From: Syntrophomonas sp. UBA5288 | GTDB lineage: Bacteria; Bacillota; Syntrophomonadia; Syntrophomonadales; Syntrophomonadaceae | Length of the DNA stretch: 43,318 nt | Assembly (NCBI GenBank): GCA_002408445.1 | Contig: DHSK01000032.1 | Location: 1-43,318 of the forward strand | Reading direction: 5' to 3' | Part shown: piece by piece, positions 9,332 through 17,191 of the stretch | How the letters are laid out: each line of letters opens with the position of its first letter | Position numbering within the stretch: the stretch's first letter is position 1 | Position numbers and translations under genes: made by a program | Notes under the pieces: model-generated | The model's input: the letters and a program-made list of their open reading frames with translations, nothing else | Told to the model about the DNA's origin: nothing | Database searches by the model: none

Positions 9332-9823
9332 TTACCTCGCACTGGTTATGGTACATAACTCGTATTGACGGTTATGACCCAGCTCATTCCAGGTAATGGT
9401 TACCTTGATATCGAACAAATTATTCTGGATGGTTTTATGGAAACCGGCAGCATAATAGGCATTATCATTATGTTGTTTTATATCGATGGCCGCTTTCATT
9501 TTGACAGGCGCCTTGATTTCAATCTGAGGACCAGAGGTGTCGGCGGGATTCAGCCGAAAAGTAAATTTGCTATCCATGATATCATCGTCCTCAAATTTCA
9601 ACGGTAATGATGCCGGATTAATGTCATTGGTATAAGCCCTTGCCACTTCGATTACGGCGGCAGCATATTCACTGGCCCGGGTCTGCCGGCCCGCACCCGC
9701 TATCCACATACCCGAGGTTGAAAAGAGGCTGAGCATGGTTACAGCCAAAAGAGAAAGGATGACCAGTGCCCCCATGACTTCCAGCAGGGTCATGCCTTTT
9801 TCTTCATTTATGTTAAAAGGCAT
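9332..9823 (-). CDS. Type IV pilus minor pilin / pseudopilin
   Basis: A 163-aa prepilin, with leader MPFNINEEKG and cleavage site G|MTLLEVMGALVILSL. It has Glu at +5 and methionine, not phenylalanine, at +1, as in GspI/PilV-type minor pilins. The start was set at the ATG at 9823, which gives a short polar leader and has GGTGA upstream; the longer open frame (to 9889) runs through a dispersed repeat and is unlikely to be translated. The stop lies just before the next pseudopilin start, so the two are probably co-translated and assemble together as a tip complex. Confidence 0.86.
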   Translation of the reverse strand: MPFNINEEKGMTLLEVMGALVILSLLAVTMLSLFSTSGMWIAGAGRQTRASEYAAAVIEVARAYTNDINPASLPLKFEDDDIMDSKFTFRLNPADTSGPQIEIKAPVKMKAAIDIKQHNDNAYYAAGFHKTIQNNLFDIKVTITWNELGHNRQYELCTITSAR

Positions 9824-9848
9824 AATATAATCACCAACTTTAAAACCG

Positions 9849-9893
9849 AAATTCAACACAGAAGGACACAGATTAATTATGAATAACACAGAT
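9849..9893 (-). repeat. Dispersed CWGTGT repeat, copy A
   Basis: On the - strand three spaced copies of C-T-G-T-G-T lie in a 45-bp element ending in GTGTTGAATT. A second copy with CAGTGT in place of CTGTGT and the same spacing lies at 18154-18197 on the + strand. It sits in the 96-bp gap between pilD and the first minor pilin gene. No function can be assigned. Confidence 0.7.
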
Positions 9894-9919
9894 CACCTGC
9901 CCACGGGTATTAACATTGC

Positions 9920-10666
9920 TTAGAAATAGCTTAACCAGGTTAAGTAATAGTTGATTATTTCTGCACCATATACATAGGCCAGCCAACCTCCGGCGGCGAG
10001 AAACGGTCCGAATCTGACCGCTGTTTTACGTCCCGCTTTACCGCTGGTCAGAAGGTAAACCGCCCCTACCCCTCCCATCATAGAGGTAAGGATAAAGGCC
10101 AGTACCGCACCCTCAAATCCGCTAAAGGCTCCAATCAGCAAAGCCAGTTTTACATCTCCGCCGCCCATCCCGCCCCGGGACAGCAGCGCCGCGCTGAAAA
10201 GTATACCGCCGTACAGCAGCGCACCCAGAAATGCCGAAGGCAATCCCACCGTAAAATATGATATGAAGAACCCCAGGATTAAACCCGGATAAGTGATGCG
10301 GTTAGGGATTATGCCTTCATCATAGTCTATGGCTGCGCAGGCAATCAGAATAGAGGATAAAATCCATCCGCCGACCGTATAGCAGGACATATCCCCTTTT
10401 AAATAAACCAGCAGGAAAGCCACCGCGGTAACCATCTCAATAACTGGATAGCGCCCCGATATCTTCCCGCCGCAATATCTGCACCGCCCCTTAAGCCACA
10501 GCCAGCTCAGTACCGGCACCAAATCCCCCACTCCCAGAGAATGCCCGCAGCCGGTACACCTGCTGCCCGGCCATACCACCGACTCCCCCAGGGGAAGCCG
10601 GTATATGACAACATTGAGGAATGAACCTGCTATTAAACCGAGTAATACTATCAAAAACATAAACAT
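9920..10666 (-). CDS. pilD: Prepilin peptidase / N-methyltransferase PilD
   Basis: Polytopic membrane aspartyl protease that cleaves and N-methylates prepilins, about 248 aa, the usual length for a Gram-positive form. The N-terminal methylase-type domain has GSFLNVVIYRLP and two CxxC pairs (CTGC near residue 37, CRYCG near residue 62). The catalytic aspartates appear in AAIDYDEGIIPN and GGGDVKLALLIG, followed by further membrane helices. The start was set at ATG 10666, because the TTG at 10675 sits too close to the only AAGAAAG-like ribosome binding site. It lies between pilA and the minor pilin genes, downstream of a large foldback repeat. Confidence 0.93.
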   Translation of the reverse strand: MFMFLIVLLGLIAGSFLNVVIYRLPLGESVVWPGSRCTGCGHSLGVGDLVPVLSWLWLKGRCRYCGGKISGRYPVIEMVTAVAFLLVYLKGDMSCYTVGGWILSSILIACAAIDYDEGIIPNRITYPGLILGFFISYFTVGLPSAFLGALLYGGILFSAALLSRGGMGGGDVKLALLIGAFSGFEGAVLAFILTSMMGGVGAVYLLTSGKAGRKTAVRFGPFLAAGGWLAYVYGAEIINYYLTWLSYF

Positions 10667-10748
10667 AAGAAACAATCTTTCTTAAAAAATAAAGTATATT
10701 TCCCAATACGTAGCCTGATAAAAACCCTCGGCTATAAGACTCCACCTA

Positions 10749-10957
10749 GGCGGTGAGGTATAGCCCGGGCGCGACTTGCGGAGGCAGTGAGAAACACCCG
10801 GCGAAATTGAGCGGCTGATGGGGTCGAGCAGCACGGATGCTGCGAGCGCGACTCTGAACACGGATGTGAATAGGAGCGGTGCCCCATCAGCCGCTCAATG
10901 AGCCGCTGGTGTTTCCGCTGCCGGAGCATGGAGCAAACGGGCTATGCCTCACCGCCG
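10749..10957. repeat. 209-bp foldback (long inverted-repeat) element
   Basis: Two arms of about 75 bp (10749-10823 and 10882-10957) are reverse complements over long blocks. The outermost block (GGCGGTGAGG then ATAGCCCG) and the innermost 18 bp (ATTGAGCGGCTGATGGGG) match nearly perfectly, with mismatched internal loops between. The 58-bp centre has its own hairpin (GCAGCA/TGCTGC) and two copies of CACGGATG. It fills most of the 356-bp gap between pilA and pilD and is GC-richer than the flanks. It could be a MITE-like mobile repeat or a stable RNA structure at the pilA 3' end. I see no second copy in this window. The frames inside it look like chance. Confidence 0.8.
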
Positions 10958-11022
10958 GCCTCCGTAAGCAAATCATTGTCCAAAAACCATGCATAAGAAC
11001 CATCCTCATGCCTGTTCTAAAA

Positions 11023-11430
11023 TTAGTCAACTTTCCAAGAACCATCGGTTTTAGTTGCTACTCCTGGATGGACCGTAATGGTACCATCTGCTCCAATATC
11101 AAAAGTATAATCAGGAGGATTGTCAATAGGGCAAGGATTATCAATTGCCTTATCCAAATACCCGGCATCAACAAGTACGTCCAATTCCAGGCCTTTTTCT
11201 GCTGCAGGAGTTGTGTCCGACAAATTATAGTAACTTTGAGCAGCTTTTTCTATCATTAATCGGTTAGAATTATGAGCTTTATATTTTGAGTCGGTCAATA
11301 TATTGCCGAATTTCGGCACAGCTATGCCTGCCAGTACCGCCAAAATAGCCATTACCACTATAAGTTCGACCAGAGTAAAACCCTTTTGCCCTTCTTCCCG
11401 GGTCATCATTTTCCGTATTTTCGTTATCAT
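11023..11430 (-). CDS. pilA: Major type IV pilin, PilA-like
   Basis: A 135-aa prepilin: basic leader of 17 residues ending in EEGQKG, cleavage before F (G|FTLVELIVVMAILAVLAG, Glu at +5), the conserved assembly helix, then a compact C-terminal domain with PKFGNILTDSKYKAH. By my count the mature chain is 118 aa with nine aromatic residues (about 7.6%) and one cysteine. The start is ATG 11430 with GGAGGGGG seven nt upstream; a TTG at 11448 is the ribosome binding site itself. It lies after pilC and stands apart before the foldback element, a typical position for the abundant structural pilin. Confidence 0.9.
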   Translation of the reverse strand: MITKIRKMMTREEGQKGFTLVELIVVMAILAVLAGIAVPKFGNILTDSKYKAHNSNRLMIEKAAQSYYNLSDTTPAAEKGLELDVLVDAGYLDKAIDNPCPIDNPPDYTFDIGADGTITVHPGVATKTDGSWKVD

Positions 11431-11533
11431 TGAATTTCCCCCTCCCAAAAGACGTGTTGTTCTTATACCCGAAAGCTGTTATCAGTTTTGCTATCCCCCC
11501 TCCGTTTTTTCAGCATGTTTTATTTACACACTC

Positions 11534-12745
11534 CTATCCCACGGTATTTACTATTTCAAATATGGGCATTAAAGTCGCAACAACGATACCGCCTACCAAG
11601 AGTGCCACCACCAGGATTAAAAGTGGTTCAATGACCGACATCATACTGTCAATCATATAGATAACTTCGCGCTCGAAGTAGTCGGACATCTTGATCAGCA
11701 TTTCATCCAAAGCACCCGTCTCCTCACCTACCGCTATCATCTGCGTTACCATCGGTTCGAATACCCCGGACTGGACCAGGGGCAAGGCAATAGATTCTCC
11801 TTCCCGGATGCTGATGCGGGCTGATTTGACCGCCCGGGAGATAACTGCATTTCCCACTACATCCTCCACGATTTCCAGCGCCTGCAAGACCGGTATGCCT
11901 GATTTCACCAGGGTGCCCATGGTGCGGGCAAAACGGGCTACGGCGATGCGGGATATGGTCGGGCCAATTACCGGCAGCTTTAAATAAAGACGGTCAAAGA
12001 ATAGACGTCCATTGGCTTTTTTGCCCCAAGCCTTAAGCAGGATTATTACTGCTGTCAGTCCGGCCAGCATGAATACTCCCTTGCTGCGAAGAATGGTTGC
12101 CAGGCTTAGCAATACACGGGTGGGGGCAGGCAGCTCGACTCCCGAGGAAGCGAACATACTGACAAATGTAGGCATGACAAACGTAAGGATGACAAAAACC
12201 ATAATGAGTGCGAAAACAGATATTATGATCGGATAGATAGATGCGGCTTTGACCTTGGCACTAATTTCCTGTTCCCTTTCCAGGTGGTCACTCAGGCGAT
12301 GTAATATAGGTTCGAGGATACCACCCATTTCTCCCGCCCTGATCATACTTACATAAACGGTGGAGAATACATCCGGATGTTTACCGAGGGATTCCCACAG
12401 AGGCAGGCCTGCTTCCAGGTCATTCCGTATATTGGTTACCGCTTTTTTTATTTTTTTGTCGCTGGTCTGTTCGGCCAGTATATTAAATGTTCTTATTATC
12501 GGAAGACCTGCGGTCAGCATAGTGGCCAGCTGCCGGGTCATGACACACAATTCCCGGACCTTTACTTTCATCAGGGCATTAAGGTCGAGTTCTATGCTGG
12601 GGCTGGATTGCTGTACTTCTTTAAGCTGCAAAATATAATAACCCTGTTCGAGCAGACTGTTGATGACCCAGTATCTATTTTCCGCTTCCAGGATTCCTTT
12701 GTGAGTAGTTCCAAGGTTGTCTCTGACTCGGTACTGGTATTTCAG
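11534..12745 (-). CDS. pilC: PilC, type IV pilus inner-membrane platform protein
   Basis: Polytopic platform protein of the GspF/PilC family that couples the motor ATPases to pilin insertion, about 404 aa. It has two repeated GspF domains: the first around RQLATMLTAGLPIIRTFNIL and ESLGKHPDVFSTVYVSMIRAGEMGG, the second around FARTMGTLVKSGIPVLQALE and MVTQMIAVGEETGALDEML, with three strongly hydrophobic segments. The likely start is CTG at 12745: it follows GGAGGG at ideal spacing and aligns with the normal family start (M-x-Y-x-Y-R-x-R-D). The only upstream alternative, TTG at 12805, adds 20 residues unlike the family and has no visible ribosome binding site. Confidence 0.9.
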   Translation of the reverse strand: MKYQYRVRDNLGTTHKGILEAENRYWVINSLLEQGYYILQLKEVQQSSPSIELDLNALMKVKVRELCVMTRQLATMLTAGLPIIRTFNILAEQTSDKKIKKAVTNIRNDLEAGLPLWESLGKHPDVFSTVYVSMIRAGEMGGILEPILHRLSDHLEREQEISAKVKAASIYPIIISVFALIMVFVILTFVMPTFVSMFASSGVELPAPTRVLLSLATILRSKGVFMLAGLTAVIILLKAWGKKANGRLFFDRLYLKLPVIGPTISRIAVARFARTMGTLVKSGIPVLQALEIVEDVVGNAVISRAVKSARISIREGESIALPLVQSGVFEPMVTQMIAVGEETGALDEMLIKMSDYFEREVIYMIDSMMSVIEPLLILVVALLVGGIVVATLMPIFEIVNTVG

Positions 12746-12848
12746 ATGTATCCCTCCTATTGCTGGGCAACCTGTGCATGAATTCGTTTCTATATCCGGG
12801 CGCAATATTTTGCACCCGCTAAGAACTTTCAGTTACTAAGTTTTCAGC

Positions 12849-13886
12849 TCAGGGGAAATCCGGGCTGCTCCCATCAATGGATATGATGCCTTGCTGGCAG
12901 AGCGTTTTTATAGATTTTTCCATGGTTATCATGCCGGAATTGCCTCCGGTTTGGATGGATGAATATATTTGATGGATTTTGTTTTCGCGGATGAGATTGC
13001 GAATGGCCGGGGTAGCTACCAGTACTTCACACGCTGCTACCCGCCCGTTGCCATTGCTCCTGGGTATCAGCTGCTGGCTTATTATCCCCTGCAGGGTGGT
13101 AGCCAGCTGTATACTTATCTGGGCCTGCTGGTGGGGAGGAAAAACATCTATTATTCTTTCTATGGTCTGGGCGGCATTGGCGGAATGCAGTGAAGCCAGT
13201 ACCAGATGCCCGGTCTCGGCGGCTGTCATGGCAATGGCTATGGTCTCCAAATCGCGCATTTCACCGATCAGAATAACATCGGGGTCCTGCCTTAAAGCTG
13301 CCCTCAGGGCAAGAGCAAAGGAAGGTGAATCCGTCCCGATTTCCCTCTGATTGATGATGCAGGTGCCATGACGGTGCAGGTATTCTATGGGCTCTTCCAG
13401 GGTAAGTATATTGCAGTTGCGGGTATGGTTCAAAAGGTTGATCACCGCGGCTAAAGTAGTGGATTTACCGCTGCCGGTTGCGCCGGTAACCAGTAAAAGA
13501 CCGTTCTCACGCATGGTCAGTTCAGCTACGACGGGAGGTAAACCAAGTTGGTCGAGCCGGGGTACATCCACCGGAATCAGCCTTATGGCAGCGGCATAAG
13601 AACCGCGCTGCAGGTAGATATTGACCCGGAAACGGCCGATTCCGGGCAGCGAGTTGGAAAAGTCAACCTGGCCCAATTCGCGTAATTTATCGGCCGATTG
13701 AGAATTGGGCATAATTTCAGCGGCCAGTTTTTTAGTCTCTTCCGGCTTCAATGGTTCAGTTTGGGAATCATATGTTAAACGCCCGTTGACTCGGTATACA
13801 GGGGGGCGGTAAACGGTAAGGTGCACATCTGACGCACCCAGTTCTACACCCCGGCTAATAATTTCACGGGCCGACACCGCAGCCAT
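12849..13886 (-). CDS. pilT: PilT, type IV pilus retraction ATPase
   Basis: Hexameric cytoplasmic ATPase that depolymerises the pilus, 345 aa, normal length. It shows GASDVHLTVYRPPVYRVNG at the N-terminus, Walker A GATGSGKSTT near residue 135, the Asp box, Walker B VILIGEMRD near residue 203, the His box, and the PilT-specific C-terminal motif AIRNLIRE near residue 291. This last motif separates it from extension ATPases. It lies three bases after pilB and before pilC. It predicts that these pili retract, so twitching or DNA uptake is possible. Confidence 0.95.
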   Translation of the reverse strand: MAAVSAREIISRGVELGASDVHLTVYRPPVYRVNGRLTYDSQTEPLKPEETKKLAAEIMPNSQSADKLRELGQVDFSNSLPGIGRFRVNIYLQRGSYAAAIRLIPVDVPRLDQLGLPPVVAELTMRENGLLLVTGATGSGKSTTLAAVINLLNHTRNCNILTLEEPIEYLHRHGTCIINQREIGTDSPSFALALRAALRQDPDVILIGEMRDLETIAIAMTAAETGHLVLASLHSANAAQTIERIIDVFPPHQQAQISIQLATTLQGIISQQLIPRSNGNGRVAACEVLVATPAIRNLIRENKIHQIYSSIQTGGNSGMITMEKSIKTLCQQGIISIDGSSPDFP

Positions 13887-13889
13887 AGA

Positions 13890-15587
13890 CTAACCTCCCA
13901 TTAATACGGCTTTCATAACTTCTTCCAGGGATGTAAGCCCTGCCAAAGCTTTTAATACTCCATCGTTTTTGATTGAAACCATACCTTCCTGCAAGGCTGT
14001 CGTTTGAATAGCATCTTCGGAAGTATCACTTCTATTGATGCAATTGCGCAGCCGCGGACCTACGGTAATGATTTCCTGAATAGCCATTCTGCCCCGATAG
14101 CCAAGCTGGCGGCACATGTTGCATCCTGCCGCCCGGTAGAATTGTTCTCCGCTTTGTTCACCTATATCCAGCTTTTCAGCCACTTCCTGGCTTAGCCGGT
14201 AGGGCCGGCGGCAGTTAGGACATAATCTTCTCACTAAACGCTGGGCTATGACCCCTATCAGCGAGGAAGCCAGCAAAAAGCTTTCAATTCCCATATCGGT
14301 CAGCCGGGCTACGGCTCCGGCCGCACTGTTGGTGTGCAGGGTGGAAAGTACCAGATGTCCGGTCAAGGCTGCCTGCACTGCCAGTTGTGCCGTTTCATGG
14401 TCACGAATCTCTCCTACCATGATGACATCGGGGTCCTGCCTTAAGATAGATCTTAATCCGGCTGCAAAAGTCAGTCCGGTTTTTGTGTTCATCTGCACCT
14501 GATTAATCCCGGGCAATGAATATTCTACCGGGTCCTCCAAGGTAATAATGTTTTTATCTATTGAATTTATCTCCCCCAAGGCTGAATATAGAGTAGTGGT
14601 TTTGCCTGAACCGGTAGGCCCGGTCACCAGTACCATGCCGTGGGGACGATGAGATAGTGAAATAAGATGTTCTTTATTCCTGGTGCTTAACCCTAACTGT
14701 TCTACCGCAGTAAGGGCGTTGGCACGATCCAGTATACGCAAAACTACTTTTTCACCAAAAATAGCGGGTAAGGTAGAAATACGAAAATCGACCGGTCGGC
14801 CTTCCAAAGTCATCCTCACCCTGCCATCCTGGGGAATTCTCTTTTCAGCTATGTCCATACCGGCCATTATTTTGATACGTGATACGATGGCGCCGGAAGA
14901 TTTTTTCGGTAAATTCAATACTTCGTATAGTTGACCGTCAATTCTAAAACGTACCCGGATATCTCTTTCCTGAGGTTCTATATGAATATCACTGGCACGC
15001 CCCTGTACGGCCTGGGCCAGAATGGAATTCACCATTCGTACTACCGGGGCATCATCGTCAATCTTTAATACGGCATTTTCTTTCTGGGTATTAAGGCTGT
15101 TCTTCTCTTCCTGGATAAGTTCCCCCAAAATGCGTTCTACGTCGGCGTCAACTCTTAGAGCATAGTACTGCCTGATAGCCGTATCCATATCTCTCTCTCT
15201 GGCAATTACCGGTATGACATCCAGACCGGTGACCATACGCACATCATCAATAGCGCCATAATTCAAGGGGTCCGCCATGGCCAGTGTAATAAGTCCGTTC
15301 TTGCGGGTGATGGGGAGCACCTTGTGATTTCTGGCCATATTGGCGGAAATCAGCTTGACGGCATCGGGTTCAATAGTCATTCTATCCAACTGAACATGAG
15401 GAATGCCCAGTATGAACTCAAGCGTTTCTATGAGTTGCTGTTCCGACAGAATCCCCCGGTCAACCAAAATATTTCCCAGTCTTTCACCGGTCATGTTTTG
15501 CTGGACCAGTGCATCATCCAGTTGGTCCTGGGTAATAAGGCCTATGTCAAGCAGGATCTCTCCCATCATTTTGCGTTGCACAGACAT
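13890..15587 (-). CDS. pilB: PilB, type IV pilus assembly ATPase
   Basis: Hexameric ATPase that drives pilus extension, 565 aa. The N-terminal MshEN/T2SSE_N-type domain (residues 1-150, including GEILLDIGLITQDQLDDAL) can bind c-di-GMP in some relatives. The catalytic core has GPTGSGKTT at 323-331, ITLEDPVEY, Walker B VIMVGEIRD near 388-396 and the His box STLHTN. A tetracysteine zinc site is present (C456, C459, C489, C492). First gene of the pilus cluster, with a good promoter about 130 bp upstream and GGAG just before the ATG. Confidence 0.95.
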   Translation of the reverse strand: MSVQRKMMGEILLDIGLITQDQLDDALVQQNMTGERLGNILVDRGILSEQQLIETLEFILGIPHVQLDRMTIEPDAVKLISANMARNHKVLPITRKNGLITLAMADPLNYGAIDDVRMVTGLDVIPVIARERDMDTAIRQYYALRVDADVERILGELIQEEKNSLNTQKENAVLKIDDDAPVVRMVNSILAQAVQGRASDIHIEPQERDIRVRFRIDGQLYEVLNLPKKSSGAIVSRIKIMAGMDIAEKRIPQDGRVRMTLEGRPVDFRISTLPAIFGEKVVLRILDRANALTAVEQLGLSTRNKEHLISLSHRPHGMVLVTGPTGSGKTTTLYSALGEINSIDKNIITLEDPVEYSLPGINQVQMNTKTGLTFAAGLRSILRQDPDVIMVGEIRDHETAQLAVQAALTGHLVLSTLHTNSAAGAVARLTDMGIESFLLASSLIGVIAQRLVRRLCPNCRRPYRLSQEVAEKLDIGEQSGEQFYRAAGCNMCRQLGYRGRMAIQEIITVGPRLRNCINRSDTSEDAIQTTALQEGMVSIKNDGVLKALAGLTSLEEVMKAVLMGG

Positions 15588-15664
15588 TATCCATCTCCTG
15601 TTAGTTCCATCACGATGCCTATAGAATGCATTTTCATATGTTTTTGGAATTATCGAAATATTTT

Positions 15665-15678
15665 ACTAAATATTTAGT
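15665..15678. promoter_or_regulatory. 14-bp perfect palindrome in the pilB leader
   Basis: ACTAAATATTTAGT is its own reverse complement. It lies between the inferred pilB transcription start (about 15716) and the pilB ATG. It could be an operator or chance in AT-rich DNA. Nothing else is visible in this leader apart from the promoter and ribosome binding site. Confidence 0.3.
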
Positions 15679-15722
15679 TTATTTCTAATTTTAATATATA
15701 TTACCATTGAGTCATTGATTTC

Positions 15723-15751
15723 ATTATACTATCGTCCTATTATATGGGCAA
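15723..15751 (-). promoter_or_regulatory. Sigma-A-type promoter for the pilus operon
   Basis: On the - strand TTGCCC and a perfect TATAAT are separated by exactly 17 bp. It points toward pilB, with about 130 nt of leader. No other good promoter is visible between here and pilB. Confidence 0.6.
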
Positions 15752-15890
15752 GCGATTTTTCGCGCCATTACGCCAAAGTAAGACCTCTATCAGCAACATT
15801 GTTAATAAAACTCAAGGATTTTCAGCATTTTCTGTCATAATTTCTGTACATGTGTCATTCTTGGACCAAGCAAACCAGGCATGATGACGC

Positions 15891-16223
15891 TTCGAGAACA
15901 CTGAAGAGAACATGGCGGATGAAACCCAAATGTCGGGACTCAATGCGGCGATTGAAGCTGCACGGGCAGGTGATGCCGGACGAGGTTTCGGTGTGGTAGC
16001 GGAGGAGATTCGCAAACTGTCCGATCAGTCCAAACAGACGGCTGAACAAATTCGGCAGCTTACAAAAACCATTGAAGTATAGGTGACTAACGCCGAACAG
16101 GGTACTGCTGCTTCACTAAAGGCCAATGAAGAGCAGGCTGCTGCTACCCAGGAAGTAACAGCCAGTCTGGAAGAATTAAGCAGCATGGCCTTGGAATTGG
16201 AACGCATCGCTAAAACACGGTAG
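15891..16223 (+). pseudogene. Methyl-accepting chemotaxis protein remnant
   Basis: The + strand carries, without its own start or promoter, the highly conserved signalling hairpin of a chemoreceptor: MSGLNAAIEAARAGDAG, then GRGFGVVAEEIRKLSDQS and KQTAEQIRQL. An in-frame TAG at 16080-16082 interrupts it. The same frame continues with a heptad-rich stretch (EQGTAASLKANEEQAAATQE, then VTASLEEL) to a TAG at 16221-16223. The N-terminal sensor, membrane and HAMP regions are gone. This is a decayed gene end, not a short functional protein. It sits opposite in direction to its neighbours, between pilB and the ETF genes. Confidence 0.85.
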
Positions 16224-16229
16224 GAGAAA

Positions 16230-16247
16230 CGCAGGGAAATCCCCGCG
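16230..16247 (-). terminator. Probable terminator after fixB/etfA
   Basis: On the - strand a 7-bp stem CGCGGGG/CCCTGCG with one G-U pair and a 4-nt loop lies just past the etfA stop, followed by TTTCT. The T-run is short. The wobble pair is valid only on the - strand, which fits this direction. Confidence 0.5.
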
Positions 16248-16251
16248 TCTG

Positions 16252-17187
16252 TTATTCTTTAAGCAATGCCTGGAATTCTCTGGCAAACTCGTGTAAATCT
16301 CCGACCCATCCGTAATCGCACATATGGAATGCGTAAGCATTTTCGTCCTGATTGACGGCTATTATGGTACGGGCATCGCGAATACCTACCGTGAACTGAA
16401 CCTGTCCGGATATGCCCAGTAATATGGCCAGGGAAGGTTTGCATTTTTTGCCCGAAAGTCCTATGACTCTATCTTCGGATAACCATTTACGGTCAGTTGC
16501 AACCGGTTTGGAACAAGCCACCACTCCACCAACAGCATCGGCCAGAGCCTCTATTTCCGGAAGTGCCTCAGGCCCTGAGAGTCCCTGTCCCACGGCTACT
16601 ATGACATCGGCTGCTTCAATATCAATACCGTCTTCCGCTTTTGGTTTGGTCTCAATCACTTTCAAGGTGGCTTTAATATCAACCTCCAGCTTATTGACTC
16701 TGCCCTGCTCCTTTTCGAGTACGGCTTCGAAGGTCCGGGGTGCAACCGCAATTACTTTTACCGGAGTTGTTATAATCTGGGCAGCAATAGCAGCTCCCCC
16801 CAGGGAATTGCGACTACATTGCATTGCACCATTGGTGCAAGTGATGCCGGTTACATCGGTCAGGCAACCCGCATCCAGAGCCTGGGCCAATCTACCGGCC
16901 AATTCTTTGCCGCGCCGGTCGGATGAAAGTAATATGATGCTCTGCTCCAACTTTTGAACCGCCTGTTTTAAGGCAGAGGCGATCGCGGCAGTATCAGCAG
17001 CAACGATTTGCCCATTTTCGATATGCTGTACTTCAGCCCCGCTTTGGGAAAGGCTTTCGGCCATACCGGCATTATTTATAACCACGCAAGTAATGGGTAT
17101 TTCTGCCGCTGCTGCAAGCAAACGGGCTCCGCTCAAAAGTTCCCGGGCATATTGCTCTTTGTCACTGTATATCAGTATTCCCGCCAT
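16252..17187 (-). CDS. fixB: Electron transfer flavoprotein alpha subunit (FixB/EtfA)
   Basis: FAD-binding large subunit of an electron-transfer flavoprotein, 311 aa. The C-terminal ETF_alpha domain is clear: VIVAVGQGLSG, GLSGKKCKPSLAILLGISGQ, TIIAVNQDENAYAF and CDYGWVGDLHEF, which bind the FAD. The N-terminal ETF fold (AGILIYSDKEQYARELLSGA) pairs with the beta subunit encoded immediately upstream, four bases away. With FixC and FixX encoded nearby, it probably belongs to the FixABCX (bifurcating) group and not to the simple acyl-CoA dehydrogenase ETF; this rests on context. GGAGGT precedes the ATG. Confidence 0.9.
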   Translation of the reverse strand: MAGILIYSDKEQYARELLSGARLLAAAAEIPITCVVINNAGMAESLSQSGAEVQHIENGQIVAADTAAIASALKQAVQKLEQSIILLSSDRRGKELAGRLAQALDAGCLTDVTGITCTNGAMQCSRNSLGGAAIAAQIITTPVKVIAVAPRTFEAVLEKEQGRVNKLEVDIKATLKVIETKPKAEDGIDIEAADVIVAVGQGLSGPEALPEIEALADAVGGVVACSKPVATDRKWLSEDRVIGLSGKKCKPSLAILLGISGQVQFTVGIRDARTIIAVNQDENAYAFHMCDYGWVGDLHEFAREFQALLKE

Positions 17188-17191
17188 AGCC

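Noticed and set aside
9824..9889. 22-residue extension of the first minor pilin
   Set aside because: It would be translated through the CWGTGT repeat and would give a leader too long for a type III signal; the ATG at 9823 has a usable ribosome binding site.
10732..10929. 65-aa - strand frame in the pilA-pilD gap
   Set aside because: It lies wholly in the foldback repeat, has no ribosome binding site, and its composition follows the GC-rich arms.
10879..11259. 126-aa + strand frame across the pilA 3' region
   Set aside because: It overlaps the clear pilA gene in antisense and has no ribosome binding site or family motif.
15812..16049. Short - strand frames opposite the chemoreceptor remnant
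   Set aside because: They are shadows of the + strand receptor sequence, whose conserved residues are clear.
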